Part shown: piece after piece, positions 58,748 through 64,000 of the stretch
Layout: each line of letters begins with the position of its first letter
Position numbering within the stretch: the stretch's first letter is position 1
Assembly (NCBI GenBank): GCA_964017065.1
Contig: OZ024790.1
Span: 4,732,458 to 4,796,457, forward strand
Origin: Haliclona indistincta
Lineage: Eukaryota > Porifera > Demospongiae > Haplosclerida > Chalinidae
Direction: 5' to 3'
Length of the DNA stretch: 64,000 nt
Position numbers and translations under genes: made by a program
Notes under the pieces: generated by a model
Told to the model about the DNA's origin: nothing
The model's input: the letters and a program-made list of their open reading frames with translations, nothing else
Database searches by the model: none

Positions 58748-59050
58748 TTATACAACACAACATAATTGGTAGTCCCTTAACATAATAGAGCCTTGAATCC
58801 ACCATTCCACTGCGTACAACTCTTTCTTGGAGTCTGGTTCGAACTGTTTCTTCAAAGCATCCATTGACAGTTCATAGGATACATCACAAAGCCTCTTGTA
58901 CCCTGGCTGAGCTTTCCCTGTCAGTTTCACCCGTAGCCATAGGAGCTTGTTAGCGTCCTCTCATCCATTGATAGTAGCTACATTGACGAAATGGTTGTCC
59001 AGCTCCCTTCTCTGCTTCTCTGCTGTCCAGCTTGCAATTCTTTTACAAGT
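58748..59050 (-). pseudogene. Retrotransposon gag-like fragment
   Basis: The minus strand reads 'RELDNHFVNVATING', an in-frame TGA where W is expected, 'EDANKLLWLRVKLTGKAQ', then 'ALKKQFEPDSKKELYAVE'. This is the pattern of gag-type proteins of LTR retrotransposons in invertebrates (W-x-LRVxLTGxAQ, LxxRFEPxSKxELY). No zinc knuckle or protease follows, and the sequence passes directly into other exon-like blocks. Dead copy or domesticated scrap. Confidence 0.65.
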
Positions 59051-59063
59051 CTATTAGTTACAG

Positions 59064-59282
59064 TCAGTTAAAAATACAGTGTACAGTGTAGTGTAAATCA
59101 AACCTGAAGATGACATTCTGGCTGTTAGTAGAAGATGATGACAGATGTGATGCTGTTTCTTTACTGACCTCTGTGTCTGTTAAATGCAACGAAATCTTGC
59201 TACCTAATGACGGTTCTTGCCGGTTTTCGATTGGTTGTATCACGGCCTCGTGCAGATCTGGCTCGTTTTCAGAATCGTTCAT
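59064..59282 (-). other. Exon-like block repeated at 61.0-61.5 kb
   Basis: The minus strand reads 'NDSENEPDLHEAVIQPIENR' and 'QEPSLGSKISLHLTDTEVSK'. The nucleotide words 'gttacagtcagttaaaaata', 'gtgatgctgtttctttactg' and 'ttgctacctaatgac' recur in a broken copy at 61,012-61,480. The left end 'cagaatcgttcataaataat' also occurs at 58,017, linking it to the 57.7-kb exon. Confidence 0.4.
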
Positions 59283-59439
59283 AAATAATTGATAATTGCT
59301 AACAGGGTAAGCCGGACGTGGAAATACCAGTGGTAACTGGGCAACGGCTGTGGTGGCCGATCATCAATGCTAACAGGAAGCTCGTTGATTGAAGAGGAGC
59401 ACGTGAGTCAGCTGTGCACATGACTATTAGTTGGTAGAC

Positions 59440-59690
59440 GGCCTAGCAGGTCAATATCATCTTCATCTAATGTCGGTACTGGCTTGGCACTTACATACCA
59501 AGTATCAGCTTTTGGAGACGTGTATTTGATCTCTAACTCGAGAGGATTCAATTCTTCATCCTGTTTACTAAATAAACAGCTGATAATTTTAGCATCAGTT
59601 TCCTTATAAATTATTTTTGTGCAAAAACTTTGTTCTTTATTAATTTATGTTGGAATAAGATCAAGCCATATGTAGATCTGGATCTGGCGT
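59440..59690 (-). pseudogene. Broken second copy of the 57.7-kb exon
   Basis: Nucleotide match to 57,720-57,945 ('ggtactggcttggcact', 'ggattcaattcttcatcctg'). The minus-strand reading still has 'EIKYTSPKADTWYVSAKPVP' but is frame-broken upstream and lacks the N-terminal half. Confidence 0.7.
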
Positions 59691-59991
59691 ACCAATCGCT
59701 GTAACCCCAAGTGTACACACCGAGCATGGACACACACTTGCGAAAACTCACCCTTCTAGAAGGGACCTCAGTCTAACCGCGACTTTAACCTTTTCCATAA
59801 TTATTATGGAAAAACTAAGTCTATCAGCCTGCCCCAACTCTCCACTTTTCAATGCGTTTTTGGGAGAATACTTGCTTTGGGAAAGGACTCCCTGTAATGG
59901 TGCATAAATGACCTGATGTTTGAATCTGTAATGAAAATATTTTTATCGTGCATGTGTTTGTTCCTGTGTCATGGAACCTCCACTATAGCCA

Positions 59992-60620
59992 TCATAGCAC
60001 TTTTTGAATCTCTGAAAGATGTTGACGAATTTCACAGGAAGCTCGGTGACTGAAGTGGAGCACGTGAGTCAGCTGTGCACATTTCACCTTCGCCACTTCA
60101 GCTTCACCTATCAGATGATGATAGTTGCCTCTCGCTACTGCTACTACGTTGTCACATAGAACTTCACACGAAGAATCCTGGTTAGAAAGACTTAGAGGAA
60201 TCTGTAATTATTCCTGTTCGAAATATTACCTGTAGCAACTTGTGGACATGGTTGCCAACAAAGGTTGCACCATGATAGGCTTGACGCTGTACTTGCAGTT
60301 GCTCTAGTGATTTGTTCAGGCTGCCTAAGAATGGTCCGTCCTTTAAGCTCACTTTCTGTTGCAGTGCTGTCTCTGCTCTGGTGATGATTGCCTGGGTCTA
60401 TTGTTACATAATTAATAGTGAATAGTTGATTTGATGGGAATTGTACCTTGTTGCTAAGCAGCTGTTGTACATGCTTTTGTTCTGCTTGTAAATGCTGGAT
60501 TATTGTGCATTGCTCAGGATTGGGTAGAGTCACAAGCAAGTATGTAAGCACTTGTTTTAAAGCTGTTTCTTTCTGGGCAAGTTGTGTTTGCTCGCTCTTC
60601 ATGCTCGTAATTGCCTCTAG
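59992..60620 (-). CDS. Unidentified three-exon coiled-coil protein, 3' part
   Basis: Exons 60620-60447, 60397-60230 and 60177-59992 are all phase 0 with GT-AG borders and end at TGA. They read 'KSEQTQLAQKETALKQVLTY' (coiled coil), then 'FLGSLNKSLEQLQVQRQAYH' 'GATFVGNHVHKLLQ', then 'CDNVVAVARGNYHHLIGEAE'. The 'QRQAYHGATFVGNHVHK' block resembles a motif I recall from uncharacterised, multi-copy proteins of sponges and cnidarians, often repeat-linked. No biochemical function can be given. Upstream exons may include 61,262-61,153 ('HMEAFTYKHIAQQAERMSAI'). Confidence 0.55.
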
Positions 60621-61011
60621 CTGGACCTGACTCTCACTCCGACTTTCACCTTTTCCATATTATGGAAAAACTAAGTCTATCAGTCGTTCATCGTTGTTAT
60701 TAGCCTTGTTTGTAAAGCTATTTGTTCTTTCTGTTCTTCGATTTTAGCATCTCTGCGTTTAATACATTATTAATATTTACCTTTAGATAGTCGTTTCCGC
60801 TCCTACCTACAGCGTCCATTTTTTCAAAGTTAAGTTGAGAGTACTTGATAGTAAGAGATACTTTGATGCCTTTTCTCTCCTGCTCTGGTGGGATTTGAAC
60901 CAGCGACCCTTGGGTTGGTCTTTATTTACTCATTCTTCTGATCGGTATAAAAATTAATTTGTAACGAATAATTATTCTGAACTTCTAGCTGACGGTGACA
61001 TTTTGCGAAGT

Positions 61012-61480
61012 TACAGTCAGTTAAAAATACAGTGTAAAAGATGACATTCCGGTTTTTAGTAGATGATGTGATGTGATGCTGTTTCTTTATCGACCTCTTG
61101 TGTCTGTTAAATTATGGGCACCACTATTTTTCACACTACTATTTTACTATACCTTTGTGGGCAGAACTGGGTCATACAATCTAGTTTCTCTTCAATGGCA
61201 CTCATTCTTTCTGCTTGTTGGGCTATGTGTTTGTATGTGAAAGCTTCCATGTGCATTGGGAGCTGACTTCTTTACAGCTGCGAAAAAATACACAACAATT
61301 AATAGCTAGCTGTGTCTATGTCCTATACCTTCCTATACCTTCAACTGGCATCCATAATAAGATAAAAAAAAAAAACTAAAAAGTGTATGGGCACTACTTT
61401 ATATTATAGCTTAGCAACGATATCTTGCTACCTAATGACTTTTGTCCTTGCCGGTTTTTGATCGGTTGTATCACATTCTT
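61012..61480 (-). pseudogene. Broken third copy of the 59-kb block, with exon-like insert
   Basis: Matches 59,055-59,240 in two parts (about 61,012-61,110 and 61,415-61,475), separated by about 300 bp that include an exon-like frame ('AERMSAIEEKLDCMTQFCPQ', donor at 61,152) and a stretch resembling the end of the 49-kb fold-back arm ('aaactaaaaagtgta'). Confidence 0.5.
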
Positions 61481-61499
61481 AAGCAGATCTGCCTCTTCC

Positions 61500-62400
61500 A
61501 GACCATAACAATTACAGCGATAGTTGCTGTCATTGGTCACCTCCAGAGTGTACCATCCTTTTCTCTCCATTGTCTCCTCAATAGCTGAGGAGGAACCTGT
61601 CGCAGAGTTGAAACGACGCAGTTAGACGATAACTGCTTGAAAGATATTATTACACATCAACAGTGAGAATCAGGAATGATAAACTGTGTTCAGAGTACAA
61701 AGAGCGCATGTGCAACAATGTCTAGTGCTGTCTCTAACAGACCCTTTCAGATTAAGTTGTGAAACATAATAGTTGGGTTATCTCTGCCATCCCCAAAGCT
61801 TACCAATCATCCACTCTCCTCTAGAGTTGTTGATAAAGTCGCTCTCAATCTCAATTTAGACGAAGTTTCTTTCTTTTAGTCTTTAAAACACTATTCCATT
61901 ATATTTCAGCTGTTTGTGACTGTTTCATTTGATATTGTTGCAGTATTCTCTACCGTCCTTTAGGCCACAGCTAAGTGAAGTTGAAATAGCTGCACGACAT
62001 ACGTCATGATGGAATCTCACCACACGACACAGTTTACCGTTTTGTGTGCTTAAGTTTTTACTAAATTCTACTGCGCTTGCTTGTGGTTCGCGTCATTTCT
62101 GTTTGATGTTGCTATGGTCTAAATCAGTTAGACAGTGCATCCAATTGGATCCATGCGACCAAGAAGCCCTCACACCCGTTACCATAGCGCCCTCGTTACA
62201 CTCAGATGCTATATAGCAACGACTTTCTGGCTTCTAATCTCAATCACGTACTGAGATCCTGTCTGACTATTACAAAATTTATTTTTGGTTGTCTTGAGCA
62301 AGCGGCATAATTATTGATGAACCTCTAATATTTTTGATTGATCAACCTCTAATAATTGTTTTTCTGTATTATTGTTGTTACATTGTATGATATTGTTTCA
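61500..62400. other. No gene recognised
   Basis: No exon with recognisable domain. The words 'gcagtattctctac', 'gtcctttag' and 'ccacagctaag' recur from about 57,195 (61,940 here), so a small repeat is shared. Confidence 0.35.
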
Positions 62401-62409
62401 TTATTCCAG

Positions 62410-63086
62410 GCAGCTGCTAGGACAGAGAAAGAGAGAGCTCCGAGAGAGACAAGAGAGAGAGAAGGTGAAGGAGGTAGCAGCTTTCCTGGTAACTGGTAAG
62501 AACTGTCTCTTATTCCGGTACCATAATGAATAAAATTTTCATAATAAGCGTTTTCGTATGAAATGAATACAAATTGGAATTGATTGTTAATTGAATATTC
62601 AAATAGCTACAATAGCTTCGGAATATTCAAGACATATGTTGAATAGAGATTTGGTTCATAAACTGTAGACAAACTTACATGTAGTGTGGATCGGGAAAAA
62701 TTTTATTTAATTTTCATTTAGCTGCGTGTATAATGCACACTGTGCGTCAATATTTTGCATGTTTAATTATCATCGCTAGAGAAGGTGACGAAAATGACTA
62801 TTGACGAACATTTCCATATCTACGCAATCTCTAAAGACCAGAAATGTCAACATGTCCAAATTTGCAATAAATTCAGTTTTCTATACCATCCTCAGATACC
62901 ACTCCCACTGCTACCAGCTCTGCTAGGAGTCCAGCTTCTTCACCTCAACTTAATACAACTCGGGAACCTGAGCCCCCTGGATCACATCCTGGTACCCAAC
63001 CTGCCGAGAACAGGACCCAGCCTTCTGCTCATGAGAACCAGCCTCTTCCACCTGCGTATGAAGATATAGCAGTTGAGCAGCCTGGG
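62410..63086 (+). CDS. Internal exons of a plus-strand gene with PPAY motif
   Basis: Exons 62410-62495 and 62896-63086 join in phase. The first reads 'QLLGQRKRELRERQEREKVK' 'EVAAFLVT', a charged helix. The second is a Ser/Thr/Pro-rich linker ending 'QPLPPAYEDIAVEQPG', with a PPxY motif of the type bound by WW domains. Donor 'ggggtgagcatg' shows the gene continues. It could be the middle of the AMSH-like gene that begins at 39.7 kb on the same strand (helix then Pro-rich linker), but at least one more exon would be needed for phase, and the intron would be about 22 kb. An unrelated gene is equally possible. Confidence 0.55.
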
Positions 63087-63683
63087 GTGAGCATGAGTAG
63101 GAGAGCAGCTTGTCAGTGACTGTATTATGAGCTGGTAGTTAGGAATTTAAGGGGTTAAAACGTTCCTGAAATGTGTGAAAAATTGATTGTTTTTTATGCA
63201 CTATTGTGTGCTAGTGATAAAAATTTAATATGAAAATTAACAGATGTGAGCGGATTTGAGAAAAGGGTCACTTCGCTCTTGCAATTTTTGAAAGCACGCC
63301 TGTTTTCAAATGGCTGCTACTCGGTCAAACATTACAGAAACTCAATGAAATTTTGTGTATAATATTTGATCATTTCTCTTGCTGTATATCAAATTTTAGA
63401 GGCATGGTACTAAATTTGACTGAATGGCAGCAAATTGTGTGTTTGAAAATTTCAAGAGTGAAGTGACCCATGCATCCGTTCACATGTACTAGAAGGTGTA
63501 TGTATCAAACTGTGCCTATTTCTTGTCCTGTATGTGACCTTGACCTTGACTAGCGATTGGTATACGATAATAGGACTAAGATCACGTGTGCGTGTATGTA
63601 AAATAGCTCACTGAAGCCCAAAGCTTTAAACATTGTGTATTACTAGACATTGTGTAGTTTAATGTCATTCGTACTGATCCAGT

Positions 63684-63976
63684 TAGCCTCGTACCCAGGT
63701 TAATATTATAAAGAAAATTACTCCTGGTACATGTATGTACTGTAAGCGCATGCTGCTTGTCTCAATTTTAGCGTGACGTTTGGTATCTTCAGCTTAAAGG
63801 TCTCGTGTAAGACACAAAAACAGCTAAACCTCATGTTGTACATGATGAGCGCCAGCTTCGTAAAATTCAGTTTACACTATCTATGGGCATGGTTCATCAC
63901 GTATATCACAGATAAATTAACAAGAATGTAATTATGAGGAAGTAGCGTGCGTAAATTAGGCCTAGGTACGAGGCTA
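63684..63976. mobile_element. Inverted-repeat element family D, short copy
   Basis: Ends 'tagcctcgtacccaggttaa' and reverse complement 'tagcctcgtacctaggccta'. 293 bp. No 9-bp duplication is visible in the flanks, unlike the two longer copies, so it may be old or rearranged. Confidence 0.7.
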
Positions 63977-64000
63977 TGTGGTACAGTACATTCAGTTTGT

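Noticed and set aside
60875..60910. tRNA-like box ('ggttcaaatcccacc' on the minus strand)
   Set aside because: The B-box-like word is present, but I found no matching A box, anticodon arm or acceptor stem around it. It may be a SINE relic at most.

Overview
The window reads as nuclear DNA of an early-branching animal, most likely a demosponge. The evidence is split genes with GT-AG introns, animal-specific genes (FBXO47, RNF170, AMSH/STAMBP), a protein combining ankyrin repeats, a Roc-COR GTPase and a death-fold-like domain, and a dense load of short inverted-repeat elements in AT-rich DNA. The sponge assignment is an inference; a cnidarian or other invertebrate is not excluded. No CRISPR array, operon, rRNA or confident tRNA was seen. 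All gene models below were assembled by eye from reading frames, splice signals and phase.

Layout. 1-9 kb holds decayed repeats: a copia-type reverse transcriptase scrap, an internally deleted hAT transposon (4124-5906), a frame-broken actin-like exon (about 7.15 kb) and two related broken coiled-coil fragments. 9.6-10.6 kb is a transposon-like fold-back with 291-bp arms. 13.2-14.5 kb (minus) is an RNF170-like E3 ligase gene with a confident C-terminal half and a damaged RING end. 14.8-32.8 kb (minus) is the main gene: ten exons coding for about 1008 residues, with introns full of mobile elements. 33.2 kb carries a second, broken RNF170 C-terminal fragment. 34.6-37.6 kb (minus) is a complete eight-exon FBXO47 orthologue model of 491 residues.

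37.7-39.6 kb has a LINE tail and a broken sulfotransferase-like gene. 39.7-40.4 kb (plus) holds three exons of an AMSH/STAMBP-like deubiquitinase N-terminus; its catalytic exons were not found. 40.6-42.7 kb contains three different tandem arrays. 45.35-47.94 and 53.86-55.84 kb are two copies of a roughly 2-kb segment. One copy carries a 588-bp terminal-inverted-repeat insertion and the other keeps the nearly empty site. 49.0-50.8 kb has a second fold-back and a roughly 370-bp GAAA array. 57.7-61.5 kb is a patchwork of partly repeated minus-strand exons of unknown function mixed with a gag-like fragment. 62.4-63.1 kb has two plus-strand exons with a PPAY motif.

The intact genes are housekeeping or signalling genes and do not form an obvious pathway, although three of them (RNF170, FBXO47, AMSH) act in ubiquitin biology. 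The most notable items are the Ank-Roc-COR-death-fold gene, a family of short inverted-repeat elements that leaves 9-bp target duplications, the filled/empty-site pair inside the duplication, the hairpin-ended dispersed family, and the two RNF170 C-termini that each lie beside a copy of the same 550-bp repeat.
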